Below are positions 53,200 through 62,275 of a stretch of 64,000 nucleotides of DNA, one piece after another. Location of the stretch: assembly GCA_045538875.1 (NCBI GenBank), contig JAZQEG010000010.1, positions 209,378 to 273,377 on the forward strand. Reading direction: 5' to 3'. The position numbers and the translations under genes were made by a program. The DNA is from RGIG4708 sp045538875. Lineage in GTDB: Bacteria; Bacillota; Clostridia; UMGS1810. The notes below the pieces were generated by a model, which saw only the letters and a program-made list of their open reading frames with translations, ran no database searches and was not told the DNA's origin. Within the stretch, counting starts at the first letter, position 1; every line of letters begins with the position of its first letter.

Positions 53200-54049
53200 T
53201 TATATTTTCGTCCTTTCTTTGGCTTTGTCCAAGTTGGTTAATTAAGGCATCTGTTTTTGCACGAATGCCAATGTATATAATGTTGTCAAGCACATCTTTG
53301 TTTTTAAATTTTGGTAATTTTTCATATTCTGCTGCAACAGCACCAAGAGTAAGATACAAAGATTGTTTTATGCACTCTTTGATGTTTTGATCAGCAACTC
53401 CATTGTATGAATATACAACATTAAGTACATTGTAATTTCCGCTTTTTAAATCACTATCCATATCGTCAAGTGCATCGGCAAAATATACAAATCTGCCTAG
53501 GTTGTACCCTATTGTTCGTAAAGCTGCATTTGCATTTTCAAACATATCTGCCATAATGTTAGCAAAGGGATGTGCAGCTTTGTCTATCTCGGCACATTGT
53601 TGTTTTTCAATTTGTGACAATTGCTTGAGATTATCTTTTACACTGGTTATCAAATCGCTGTATTTACCCTTTAATTTTTTTGTTGCAAAAAAGTATGGGA
53701 CAATTGCAATAGCAGCTTTAATGCTTTTGTCATCACAAATATCGTCAAGCAACTTGTAGTATGTTAAAATAATGCTCATATCACTGCAAAAATCAACAGC
53801 ATTATTATCAACAACAGTTTGCTTTTTAGCAATTGATTTTATACAACCAAGATTTTGTGTTTTTGTTGTACCATCGTATATTGAATCAACAAGTATTGCC
53901 AAAAAAGTAAAATCATAATTAAGCCCAAGCCTTACCAGTTGATTGTACCTTTTGCCAAGTGCCTTGCATAAGCCGCAATAGTATGACCTAAAGCTGTTGT
54001 AATGCTTAACTTTTAATTCGTCTTTGTAAATGTTTATATATCCAAACAT
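53192..54049 (-). CDS. DUF5685 family protein
   Basis: 285 aa, mostly helical. The N-terminal FGYINIYKDELKVKHYNSFRSYYCGLCKALGKRYN with CGLC, and later FVYFADALDDMDSDLKSGNYN, match the DUF5685 family. The second motif resembles Asp-rich isoprenyl-synthase-like helices, but no enzymatic activity is known. First gene of the coupled cassette, overlapping the J-domain gene by 8 nt. Confidence 0.82.
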   Translation of the reverse strand: MFGYINIYKDELKVKHYNSFRSYYCGLCKALGKRYNQLVRLGLNYDFTFLAILVDSIYDGTTKTQNLGCIKSIAKKQTVVDNNAVDFCSDMSIILTYYKLLDDICDDKSIKAAIAIVPYFFATKKLKGKYSDLITSVKDNLKQLSQIEKQQCAEIDKAAHPFANIMADMFENANAALRTIGYNLGRFVYFADALDDMDSDLKSGNYNVLNVVYSYNGVADQNIKECIKQSLYLTLGAVAAEYEKLPKFKNKDVLDNIIYIGIRAKTDALINQLGQSQRKDENINE

Positions 54050-54137
54050 ATCATAACCTCATTTTAACACTAAACTTATTTTAATATAAAACATATATAA
54101 ATGCAACACAAAAATATTAACATAGTGTAAATTTGTA

Positions 54138-54165
54138 TTGATTTTTTATTCAAATTTGATATAAT
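54138..54165 (+). promoter_or_regulatory. Sigma-A promoter of rodA
   Basis: TTGATT (54138-54143), a 16-nt spacer and TATAAT (54160-54165), 29 nt before the start codon. Confidence 0.6.
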
Positions 54166-54194
54166 TGTTTTATCAACTGATTTGGAGATAAGCT

Positions 54195-55313
54195 ATGAAA
54201 AGGACAAAAAACTTTAAATATGCCGATATGGATTTTGTTTTAATTATAGTATCAATACTTTGCACCGTTTTTGGCATAATAATGATTTCAAGTGCTGTAA
54301 AATCAATGGACGGAGGCGGAAAATTTTTAATCATACAATCTGTTTCCGGAATAATAGGGCTTATTATGATGCTTGTTTTTGCAACAATTGATTACGAAAA
54401 CTTGGGCAACCTCACAAAATTTATTTACATAGGTTGTATTATGTTGCTAATATCAGTATTAATTATCGGAACAGGTCGTCAGGAGGTTGGCAGCAAAAGC
54501 TGGATAAGATTTGGCCCCATTGGTATTCAACCTGCAGAATTTGTAAAAATTGGCTTTATAATTACTTTTGCAAAGCACGCATCCGCTGTTAAGGATGAAA
54601 TTAACAATCCAAAAAATGTGTTTTTTTTGTGCTTGCATCTTTTTGTTATTTTAGCTCTCATCCTCTTACAGCCCGACTTTGGTACTGCAATGGTATTTAT
54701 TGTAATATTTGCCGGAATTATGTTTGTATCGGGAATTTCGTACAAATATATTGTTTCTGCATTTGCAACTATTGCCGCAGCAATACCTCTTATTTGGTTT
54801 TTCCTGCTTAAGCAATACCAAAAAAACAGAATACTTGTATTCCTCAACCCCGAAAGCGACCCGCTTGGTAACGGTTACCATGTGATACAGTCAAAAATTG
54901 CAATTGGCTCAGGAGGTATATTTGGCAAAGGCCTGTTTCAAGGAACACAAACACAGCTTGGCTACCTGCCTGTTAAGCACACAGACTTTATATATGCAGT
55001 AATTGGCGAAGAGCTTGGGCTTATAGGTTGTATTATTGCAGCAGTACTTTTGTTTACAATAGTATTAAGATGTATTTACAACTCACGAATGGCAAAAAAT
55101 GATTTTAGCTCAAACATTTGTATTGGTGTTGCATGTATGTTTTTGGCACACATATTCGAAAATATTGGTATGTGCATTGGAATTATGCCGGTTACTGGTA
55201 TTCCGCTACCGTTTTTTAGCTATGGCGGTTCATCGCTTATTACAAACTTTATTGCAATCGGACTTGTAATGAGCACATATATGAGGCGGCGTGAAATTAC
55301 ATTTGACACATAA
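54195..55313 (+). CDS. rodA: SEDS glycosyltransferase RodA
   Basis: Peptidoglycan polymerase of the elongation machinery. 372 aa with ten membrane helices, a length typical of RodA. SKSWIRFGPIGIQPAEFVKIGFII, LQPDFGTAMV, the extracellular GSGGIFGKGLFQGTQTQLGYLPVKHTDFIYAVIGEELG (catalytic Asp region) and PLPFFSYGGSSLI are canonical. FtsW/SpoVE paralogues are less likely given RodA-like length. Monocistronic with its own terminator. Confidence 0.92.
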   Translation: MKRTKNFKYADMDFVLIIVSILCTVFGIIMISSAVKSMDGGGKFLIIQSVSGIIGLIMMLVFATIDYENLGNLTKFIYIGCIMLLISVLIIGTGRQEVGSKSWIRFGPIGIQPAEFVKIGFIITFAKHASAVKDEINNPKNVFFLCLHLFVILALILLQPDFGTAMVFIVIFAGIMFVSGISYKYIVSAFATIAAAIPLIWFFLLKQYQKNRILVFLNPESDPLGNGYHVIQSKIAIGSGGIFGKGLFQGTQTQLGYLPVKHTDFIYAVIGEELGLIGCIIAAVLLFTIVLRCIYNSRMAKNDFSSNICIGVACMFLAHIFENIGMCIGIMPVTGIPLPFFSYGGSSLITNFIAIGLVMSTYMRRREITFDT

Positions 55314-55329
55314 TTAAATATTATAAAAT

Positions 55330-55358
55330 ATAAAAAGCGGGCATAGCCCGCTTTTTGT
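55330..55358. terminator. Bidirectional terminator between rodA and rnjA
   Basis: AAAAAGCGGGC (55332-55342), ATA loop, GCCCGCTTTTT (55346-55356). Strong GC stem with tracts on both sides. Confidence 0.93.
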
Positions 55359-57019
55359 TATACTTCCATAATTACAGGAAGAATCATTGGTTTTCGTTTG
55401 GTATCGCGATATAATTCTTCAGATACCTTTGATTTAAGTTTTGTTTTAATTGTAGTCCAGTCATGTACTTTGTTTCGTTCAAAATCCTCAAGACAGCTTT
55501 TTGAAATTTCTCTTATTGTTTCCATAAGATTTTCAGACTCTCTTACATATACAAAACCACGCGAAATTACATCAGGCCCTGCAAGAATTTCTCCCGTCTG
55601 ACCGGAAATTGTAACAACAATAACAATGAGTCCGTCTTCGGCAAGATGCTTTCTGTCACGCAGTACAATGTTGCCAACATCGCCAACACCCAAGCCATCA
55701 ACCAAAACTCTTCCTGCTGGTACAGATTCGCCATATTTTACATCATTTTTGGTAAGTTCAAGCACATTTCCTATATTCAAAATAAAAATGTTTTCCTCGT
55801 CAATACCCATAACCCTGCCAAGTCTGGATGCAGCTTTTAAATGCTTGTACTCACCATGAACGGGTATAAAATACTTTGGCTTTGTAAGTGCAAGTATCAT
55901 TTTAAGTTCTTCCTGACATGCGTGCCCCGAAACGTGCACCTCTGCAGTTGTGTGGTCATTAATAACATTAGCACCTCTTTTAAGAAGTTCATTAACAACG
56001 TTAGAAACTAGTTTTTCGTTACCGGGGATTGGATTAGCAGATACAATTACTACATCGCCACTGTTGATTTCTACCTGTCTGTGATCGGAATATGCCATTC
56101 TGTACAGAGCGCTCATTGGCTCGCCCTGACTTCCGGTTGTAATAATAGCAAGCTGCTCATTTGGATAATTTTTAATATCTGCAATATCTATAAGAGTACC
56201 TCTTGGCACCTTCATATATCCAAGGCTTGTTGCAACCTCAACAAGATTAATCATACTCCTTCCCGAAACTGCAACCTTTCGGTTGTTGTTAACCGCAGCA
56301 TTAATAATCTGCTGAACTCTGTGAACATTTGAAGCAAATGTTGCAACAATAATTCTTCGTTTTGTTGATTTAAAAACCTGTTCAAAGGTGGAGCCAACTG
56401 TCCTTTCGGATTTTGTAAAGCCTGGCCTTTCCGCATTGGTACTGTCTGACATAAGTGCAAGTACGCCCTTTTTGCCAAGCTCACCAAACCTTGTAAGGTC
56501 AATCATTTCACCATCAATTGGTGTTGGGTCGATTTTAAAGTCACCTGTATGAACAACAATACCTGCCGGTGTGTGAAGTGCAATTGCAACAGCATCTGCA
56601 ATAGAGTGGTTAGACCTTATAAACTCAACCTTAAAAGGTCCTATATTAACAGATTCACCTGCATTAACACTTATTAGCTTTGCATCAATTCCATGTTCTT
56701 TAAGCTTGTTGTGCACAAGTCCAAGTGTAAAACTTGTGCCATACACCGGCACACAAACATCCTTTAAAAAATAAGGGAGTGCTCCTATATGATCTTCGTG
56801 ACCATGAGTAAGTACAACAGCTTTTACTTTTTCTATATTTTTAATAAGATACGTAAAATCAGGAATAACTGTATCTATGCCAAGCAGTTCTTCATCAGGA
56901 AATGCAAGGCCGCAATCGAGAACAATAATATTATTTCCATACTCAAATGCAGTTATATTTTTCCCTATTTCGTCAAGTCCGCCAAGCGGAATAATTTTTA
57001 GTTTTAATTTTTTTGCCAC
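55358..57019 (-). CDS. rnjA: Ribonuclease J
   Basis: Metallo-beta-lactamase/beta-CASP nuclease with 5'-3' exo- and endonuclease activity in mRNA decay and rRNA maturation. 553 aa. The zinc motif is LTHGHEDHIGALPYFL; HTGDFKIDPTP, MSDSTNAERPGFTKSE, VSGRSMINLVEVA and HVSGHACQEELKMIL are family signatures. Starts at GTG with GAGGAGG. The first C-terminal residues of the dimer domain and linker are intact. Confidence 0.96.
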   Translation of the reverse strand: MAKKLKLKIIPLGGLDEIGKNITAFEYGNNIIVLDCGLAFPDEELLGIDTVIPDFTYLIKNIEKVKAVVLTHGHEDHIGALPYFLKDVCVPVYGTSFTLGLVHNKLKEHGIDAKLISVNAGESVNIGPFKVEFIRSNHSIADAVAIALHTPAGIVVHTGDFKIDPTPIDGEMIDLTRFGELGKKGVLALMSDSTNAERPGFTKSERTVGSTFEQVFKSTKRRIIVATFASNVHRVQQIINAAVNNNRKVAVSGRSMINLVEVATSLGYMKVPRGTLIDIADIKNYPNEQLAIITTGSQGEPMSALYRMAYSDHRQVEINSGDVVIVSANPIPGNEKLVSNVVNELLKRGANVINDHTTAEVHVSGHACQEELKMILALTKPKYFIPVHGEYKHLKAASRLGRVMGIDEENIFILNIGNVLELTKNDVKYGESVPAGRVLVDGLGVGDVGNIVLRDRKHLAEDGLIVIVVTISGQTGEILAGPDVISRGFVYVRESENLMETIREISKSCLEDFERNKVHDWTTIKTKLKSKVSEELYRDTKRKPMILPVIMEV

Positions 57020-57219
57020 AATTTTCCTCCTCTACTTTTTAATACGCACAAAAATAACAGCCGTAGACATAATCTATGGCGACTTTTAAATATTAATTTG
57101 TATTCCGATCAAATCAATTAATATTATTATAACAGATATTTTTAACAAAATAAAGAGTTTTTTTATATTTTTTTAGTTTAACAAAAAAATATTTATATTA
57201 TTACAAATTTTATTAGCAC

Positions 57220-57248
57220 TTGAAAACACATAATAAATGTTATATAAT
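57220..57248 (+). promoter_or_regulatory. Sigma-A promoter of DUF5662-znuACB
   Basis: TTGAAA (57220-57225), a 17-nt spacer and TATAAT (57243-57248), 34 nt before the DUF5662 start. No clear Zur-box palindrome was seen. Confidence 0.65.
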
Positions 57249-57281
57249 TATTGTATAAAAAATTTAAGGAATTATTCTTGT

Positions 57282-57836
57282 ATGAAAAGTTTTTTAGGAC
57301 ATCTTAAAACAGTAATTGTTCATAAACACAAAGTGTTTGTTCATTCAGTTAAGCTTGGTATACCCTTTAGAGGGTTAATTCACGACTTTTCCAAATTTAC
57401 GCCTGTCGAATTTTTGTCAGGTGTAAAGTACTACACAAATGGCAAAAAAAGTCCAAACGAGGCCGAAAGAGCAAAAATCGGATATTCCCTTGCATGGATG
57501 CATCACAAAGGCAGAAACAAGCATCATTTTGAGTATTGGACAGACTATTCACCTGTGGAAAAGAGAGTGATGCCAGTAAAAATGAAGTATATTTATGTGC
57601 TTGAAATGTTTTGTGACAGGGTTGCCGCAAGTAAAGTATATCAAGGTAAAAATTATACCTCAAAACACCCTCTACAGTACTTTTTACAGGGCAAAGACAG
57701 GCGGTGTATACATCCCGTAACCTCCGATGAACTTGAAAAAATGCTTACAATACTTGCCGAAAAAGGTGAAAAACAGGCATTTAAACTTATACAAAAAAAC
57801 AAAAAACAATATGAAGAAGAATATAATATCAGATAA
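57282..57836 (+). CDS. DUF5662 family protein
   Basis: 184 aa, basic and His/Trp-rich. LKTVIVHKHKVFVHSVKLG, LIHDFSKFTPVEFLSGVKYY and YSLAWMHHKGRNKHHFEYWTDY match DUF5662; the His and Asp residues resemble an HD-like metal site, but no activity is established. The start at ATG 57282 has AAGGAAT. The binding-protein ATG lies 17 nt after its stop, so it is likely cotranscribed with the zinc ABC genes. Confidence 0.8.
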   Translation: MKSFLGHLKTVIVHKHKVFVHSVKLGIPFRGLIHDFSKFTPVEFLSGVKYYTNGKKSPNEAERAKIGYSLAWMHHKGRNKHHFEYWTDYSPVEKRVMPVKMKYIYVLEMFCDRVAASKVYQGKNYTSKHPLQYFLQGKDRRCIHPVTSDELEKMLTILAEKGEKQAFKLIQKNKKQYEEEYNIR

Positions 57837-57852
57837 TACGAAAGGCACTTAT

Positions 57853-58806
57853 ATGAAAAAAATTATTGCATTAGCATTTTGTATAATTATTTTATTTACA
57901 TCATGTGCTAAGCCCAGCTCAAAAATTAAGATCAACGACAATGGCAAAATAAATGTAGTGACCACCATATTTCCGCAGTATGACTTTGTGCGACGCATTG
58001 CAGGTGATAATGTAAATTTGCATATGCTTATACCTCCTGGCAGCGAAAGCCATACCTATGACCCCTCTCCCGGTGACATAATAAGCATTGAGCAGTGTGA
58101 TTTGTTTATATATGCCGGGGGCAGCGGTGACCAATGGGTTAAAACCATTATAGATTCTGTTGAAAGTGATACAAAATTCGTTTCGCTTATGGAACTTGTA
58201 GAGCCTTTTGCAAATCAGCATATTGAAGGTATGCAAAGTGACGCATCGCACAACCATGAGCATAATGAACACCAAACTGAATACGATGAGCATGTTTGGA
58301 CATCTCCAGTAAATGCAGATAAAATATGCAACAGCATATGCAATTTTTTGTGTGAACTTGACAGCAAAAACAGCAAATTATTTAGGGCAAACTACGAGAG
58401 CTACTCTGCCGAACTTAAACAGCTTGACAAAGATGTAAAAGATATTTTGAGCACAGCAAAGCGAAATACAATTATATTTGCCGACAGATTTCCCATAAGA
58501 TATTTTACCGAACAATACAAACTTGAGTATTATGCAGCATTTCCCGGATGTGCAACCGAGGTTGAGCCAACTCCAAAAACACTTATATTTTTAATAAACA
58601 AAGTCCGCAGCGAAAATATTCCCGTTGTATTTTACAGAGAATTTTCAAACAAAAAGGTTGCAGATGTTATATGTGACGAAACAGATGCAAAAATGCTTTT
58701 ATTCCACTCTTGCCACAGTATTACGGCTGATGAGTTTGAATCGGGAATTACTTATATTGACATTATGAAAAATAACATACATAATCTTAAGGAGGCACTT
58801 AACTGA
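57853..58806 (+). CDS. znuA: Zinc-type metal ABC transporter substrate-binding lipoprotein
   Basis: 317 aa cluster-9 binding protein. The signal peptide ends in lipobox LFTSCAKP. VVTTIFPQYDFVRRIAGD, PPGSESHTYDPSP, DEHVWTSPVNA and the C-terminal FHSCHSITADE are family motifs; a His/Glu-rich loop (SHNHEHNEHQTEYDEH) between the domains favours zinc. The ATG 57853 follows AAAGG; the longer frame overlaps DUF5662. Its TGA overlaps the next ATG. Confidence 0.9.
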   Translation: MKKIIALAFCIIILFTSCAKPSSKIKINDNGKINVVTTIFPQYDFVRRIAGDNVNLHMLIPPGSESHTYDPSPGDIISIEQCDLFIYAGGSGDQWVKTIIDSVESDTKFVSLMELVEPFANQHIEGMQSDASHNHEHNEHQTEYDEHVWTSPVNADKICNSICNFLCELDSKNSKLFRANYESYSAELKQLDKDVKDILSTAKRNTIIFADRFPIRYFTEQYKLEYYAAFPGCATEVEPTPKTLIFLINKVRSENIPVVFYREFSNKKVADVICDETDAKMLLFHSCHSITADEFESGITYIDIMKNNIHNLKEALN

Positions 58807-59522
58807 TGTCACTTATATCAACATCAAACCTCACTCTTGCCTATGACGGAGCTGAAGTTGTAAAAAATTTAAATATACATATAGACAACGGTGATTATGT
58901 GTGCATTGTAGGCGAAAACGGCTCAGGAAAAAGCACACTTGCCAAAGCAATTGTTGGACTTATAACCCCTGTGTCTGGCAAAATTGATTTTGACAGCTCA
59001 ATTTCAACCAAAAATATAGGATATATGCCCCAGCAAACAAATGTACACAATGATTTTCCTGCTTCGGTATATGAAATTGTTATGTCGGGATTTTTGGGGA
59101 AGCTAAACATTTTGCCATTTTACCAAAAAAAGCACAAGCAAAAAGCCGACACCATATTAAAAACCCTTGGCATTTACCAGTTTAAAAAGTGTTGCTACAA
59201 CAAATTATCGGGAGGTCAAAAGCAACGCGTACTTCTTGCAAGAGCACTTTGCGCAACTGACAGTGTACTTGTGCTTGACGAGCCTGCATCAAGCCTCGAC
59301 CCTATTATAACAAGCGAATTTTATGATATATTAAACAAACTCAACAAACAAAACAAGATTACAATTATTATGATATCACACGATACTTCCATTATTAAAA
59401 AATATGCAACCAAGGTTATTCATCTTTCGGATAACAAATACATATTTGATACATCAGACAACTACATAGCCTCTGAGTTTGGCAAAAATTATATCGGAGG
59501 TGAATTAAATGCAGATAATTAA
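58806..59522 (+). CDS. znuC: Zinc-type metal ABC transporter ATPase
   Basis: 238 aa. Walker A VGENGSGKSTLAKAIVG, Q-loop GYMPQQTNVH, signature KLSGGQKQRVLLARAL, Walker B VLVLDEPASSLDP and MISHDTSII are intact. The A of its start ATG is the last base of the znuA stop, and it overlaps znuB by 14 nt, so the three are coupled. Confidence 0.94.
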   Translation: MSLISTSNLTLAYDGAEVVKNLNIHIDNGDYVCIVGENGSGKSTLAKAIVGLITPVSGKIDFDSSISTKNIGYMPQQTNVHNDFPASVYEIVMSGFLGKLNILPFYQKKHKQKADTILKTLGIYQFKKCCYNKLSGGQKQRVLLARALCATDSVLVLDEPASSLDPIITSEFYDILNKLNKQNKITIIMISHDTSIIKKYATKVIHLSDNKYIFDTSDNYIASEFGKNYIGGELNADN

Positions 59523-60354
59523 CACAATAACCCAAATGCTGTCATACTCGTTTATGATTAGAGCAATTTTAGTTGGCATACTAGTTTCACTTTGCTCAGC
59601 TCTGCTTGGTGTTAGCCTTGTGCTTAAAAGATATTCAATGATTGGCGACGGGCTTTCGCATGTTGGATTTGGTGCTTTGGCAATATCAACTGTACTGGGG
59701 CTGTCACCGCTCAAATTTACCATACCTGTTGTTATAATTGCAGCTGTGTTGTTGCTCAAGATAAACGAAAACAGCAAAATTAAAGGTGATTCTGCCATTG
59801 GTATTATATCTACTGGTGCCTTAGCTCTCGGTGTGCTTGCAATATCTGTTACTACAGGCCTCAACACCGACTTGTACAACTATCTGTTTGGTAGTATTCT
59901 TGCAATGACTAAAACAGATGTTACATTGAGCGTCATACTTAGTATTGCTGTAATTATAGTGTTTGTAATTTTTTACAACAAAATATTTGCAGTTACCTTT
60001 GACGAATGTTTTTTGGCTTCAGGCGGTACAAATGTTGGTATGTACAATATGCTGATTGCTGTACTTACTGCTATAACAATTGTTTTGGGTATGCGTATGA
60101 TGGGCTCACTTATAATATCTGCACTCATAATATTTCCTGCAATCACAGCAATGAGAGTGTGCAAAAGTTTTAAAAGCGTTACTGTTACTTCTGCAGTGTT
60201 ATCTGTATTTTGCTTTGTAACTGCAATTGTGATATCTTATATGCACGATTTACCCACAGGTGCAACTATAGTTGCAATAAATTTAATATTGCTTTTAATT
60301 TTTATATTTATAGAAAAATTAATACCGCTATTCAAAAAAAGCCACTGCAATTAA
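59509..60354 (+). CDS. znuB: Zinc-type metal ABC transporter permease
   Basis: 281 aa ABC-3 permease with about eight to nine membrane helices. LVGILVSLCSALLGVSLVLKRYSMIGDGLSHVGFGALAIS and MRMMGSLIISALIIFPAITAMRVCKSFK are the family motifs. GGAGGTGAATTAA lies inside the end of znuC. Last gene of the operon, followed by a terminator. Confidence 0.94.
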   Translation: MQIINTITQMLSYSFMIRAILVGILVSLCSALLGVSLVLKRYSMIGDGLSHVGFGALAISTVLGLSPLKFTIPVVIIAAVLLLKINENSKIKGDSAIGIISTGALALGVLAISVTTGLNTDLYNYLFGSILAMTKTDVTLSVILSIAVIIVFVIFYNKIFAVTFDECFLASGGTNVGMYNMLIAVLTAITIVLGMRMMGSLIISALIIFPAITAMRVCKSFKSVTVTSAVLSVFCFVTAIVISYMHDLPTGATIVAINLILLLIFIFIEKLIPLFKKSHCN

Positions 60355-60370
60355 GCAGCGGCTTTTTTCA
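60334..60370. terminator. Bidirectional terminator between znuB and the deacetylase fragment
   Basis: GCCACTGC (60341-60348) and GCAGCGGC (60355-60362) with A7 and T6 flanks. One position is A-C on the plus-strand RNA but G-U on the minus-strand RNA, so it fits the minus gene slightly better. Confidence 0.85.
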
Positions 60371-60667
60371 GTTCAAGGCAGTATAGTCAGCATTTTTGGA
60401 AATTTGCTTGCCCGCATTGTCAATTTCAAAATTATCTTTATATATCAACTGTGATACAGGTATAACTTTGTACCCATTATCTTTTAAATACTTTAAAATC
60501 ATAGGAAGTGCCTCAGGAGTGTTTTTTGCCGCATTGTGAAACAAAACAATACAACCTGGCTCTACCCTTTTTGTAACACGCTCATAAATTGCCTGAGCTG
60601 ATAAATCCTTCCAGTCTAGGCTGTCATCATTAGTCACAAAAAGAAATGCTATAAAATATTGTTCCAT
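60368..60667 (-). pseudogene. 3' fragment of a PdaB-like polysaccharide deacetylase, cut by an integrated element
   Basis: Only the C-terminal third of the protein remains. From residue 15 the sequence DSLDWKDLSAQAIYERV, PGCIVLFHNAAKNTPEALP, GYKVIPVSQLIYKDNFEIDNAGKQ matches the end of PdaB-type polysaccharide deacetylases associated with spores in clostridia. The first ~14 residues (MEQYFIAFLFVTND) come from element sequence and overlap the recombinase gene; the NodB catalytic Asp/His motifs are absent. The missing 5' part should lie at the far end of the element beyond the window. Excision could rebuild the gene. Confidence 0.82.
60615..60648. mobile_element. Attachment-site junction (right edge of host gene, end of element)
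   Basis: The host-like coding similarity begins at the DSLDW codons (about 60611-60628) and the recombinase stop is at 60649, so the crossover must lie between about 60615 and 60648. The core dinucleotide cannot be fixed without the other junction. Confidence 0.6.
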
Positions 60668-62190
60668 TCAATTTCAACTCTGTCATCATAAAACAATATT
60701 TTCCTAATAAAGAACTTAGCTATAGTTTTCTTTTCCTCAATATCCAACTCGCCCCATTTGTTTGCGAGTGTTGACACCTCAACGATTTTAGTAGGGTTAA
60801 TAGCACTTAACTTCAATTCGTTTATTTTATTAATATAATCAAGTTTTTCTTTATCCAACTCTTTAATTTTATCATTTATATATTTAGATGTCAACTCATT
60901 ACCATCTGCCAATGCATTAATTAAATTGTCTATCTTATCCTCAATTTTGCCAATTTCTATTTTGTATATATTTTCAATATGTTTATTATTTGAGTTGATT
61001 TCAGTTTCATCTATAATAATATCGGATAACGAGTTAATTTTATCTTTAATTTGAGATTCTATATAGCATTCTATTGTTTCTAAATCAAATGATAATGTTT
61101 TTCTATCACAAGGAATATGAAGTTTTCTTCCGCCACATACAATTTTTTTAACATCACCTCTTTCTTTGCTTGCATATGCTAATGTTATAGCCATAGAGTA
61201 CCCACAATAAGCACATTTGATTAATCCAGATAACCAACTTGACTTGCCAGCACCAGTTCTTTTGATTTGTTTGTTTTTATCTAGTTTATCTTGACACATC
61301 AAAAAAGTTCTTGAATCTATAACTCCGTCATGCAAAGCGACGGAAATTTTATGTTCGCTAACATCTGTGTATTTTCTTTCATTACCCGCTCTTTTGCCAT
61401 ACACAAAACATCCTTTAATACCGCAATAGTCGTCTATCTCATTTTCAAATATACAACCTTTATGTTTGTAGTAATGATAGATGTCTGCATCAGCTTTCAC
61501 GTATACAGGATTTCGGAGGATACGGCTGATTTTGCTATTATCCCATGGAGCGCCACGCGAAGATTTAATATTATTATCATTTAACTCTTTGGCAATTTCA
61601 CCAAGCGATTTTGATGTATAAGCATAATCATTAAACATACTAATCAAATAATTTATGTTGTCAGGATTTGGCTCGAATGTAGATGTATTTTTACCATTTA
61701 GAGAAGTCTTTACTTTAATAAAGCCGTAGGGTGCCGTACCACCCAAATACATCCCAACCTTACCTCTTGCATAATAGTTGTCTGTTATTCTTTGTTGAAT
61801 CGTTTCTCGTTCAAGTTGAGCAAACACCATTATAATACTAATCATCGCTCTTCCAGTGGGGGTGCTTGTGTCGAATTTTTCTGTGGCTGATATAAAATCG
61901 ACGTCATATTCACCAAATATTTTCATCATTTCAGCAAAGTCTAACAATGAGCGGCTAATACGATCCAATTTGTATACTATAACCTGAGATACCACCTTAT
62001 GTCTGATTAATGATATCATTTTTTCGAAGCCCGGTCTATTCGTGTTTTTACCACTAAAACCTTTATCACTAAATATTTTCACTTCTTCTGTGTTGTCTGG
62101 CGGTATTTGATTTTTGCAAAATTCAGTTTGGCTTTCAATAGATATACTGTCTTTTTTGTCGATTGATTGTCTTGTATAAATAATTTTCAT
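60649..62190 (-). CDS. Large serine recombinase
   Basis: Site-specific integrase/excisase of 513 aa. The catalytic domain (residues 1-150) has the nucleophile Ser in YTRQSIDKKDSISIESQ, KLDRISRSLLDFAEMM and TGRAMISIIMVFAQLERETIQQR. The recombinase domain follows (RGKVGMYLGGTAPYGF, SSRGAPWDNSKISRILRNPVYV), then a zinc ribbon (LIKCAYCGYSMA ... VCGGRKLHIPC) and a coiled coil (IEKIEDKIDNLINAL-type). The start at 62190 has AAAGG. It sits at the end of the element right next to the att junction, as expected for this family. Confidence 0.93.
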   Translation of the reverse strand: MKIIYTRQSIDKKDSISIESQTEFCKNQIPPDNTEEVKIFSDKGFSGKNTNRPGFEKMISLIRHKVVSQVIVYKLDRISRSLLDFAEMMKIFGEYDVDFISATEKFDTSTPTGRAMISIIMVFAQLERETIQQRITDNYYARGKVGMYLGGTAPYGFIKVKTSLNGKNTSTFEPNPDNINYLISMFNDYAYTSKSLGEIAKELNDNNIKSSRGAPWDNSKISRILRNPVYVKADADIYHYYKHKGCIFENEIDDYCGIKGCFVYGKRAGNERKYTDVSEHKISVALHDGVIDSRTFLMCQDKLDKNKQIKRTGAGKSSWLSGLIKCAYCGYSMAITLAYASKERGDVKKIVCGGRKLHIPCDRKTLSFDLETIECYIESQIKDKINSLSDIIIDETEINSNNKHIENIYKIEIGKIEDKIDNLINALADGNELTSKYINDKIKELDKEKLDYINKINELKLSAINPTKIVEVSTLANKWGELDIEEKKTIAKFFIRKILFYDDRVEIEWNNIL

Positions 62191-62208
62191 TTGCTTTACC
62201 TTTCCAAT

Positions 62209-62253
62209 CAAAAAAATATTGGCAATAACCATTGTAAGGTTATTACCAATATT
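62209..62253 (-). terminator. Hairpin terminator directly upstream of the recombinase gene
   Basis: Minus strand AATATTGGTAATAACC pairs with GGTTATTGCCAATATT (complement of 62238-62253 and 62215-62230, 15 of 16 pairs, 7-nt loop) followed by seven T (62210-62216). The recombinase ribosome site follows within 20 nt, so upstream transcription would need read-through to express the recombinase. Confidence 0.75.
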
Positions 62254-62275
62254 ATAGCATTTATGATATTTGCTG

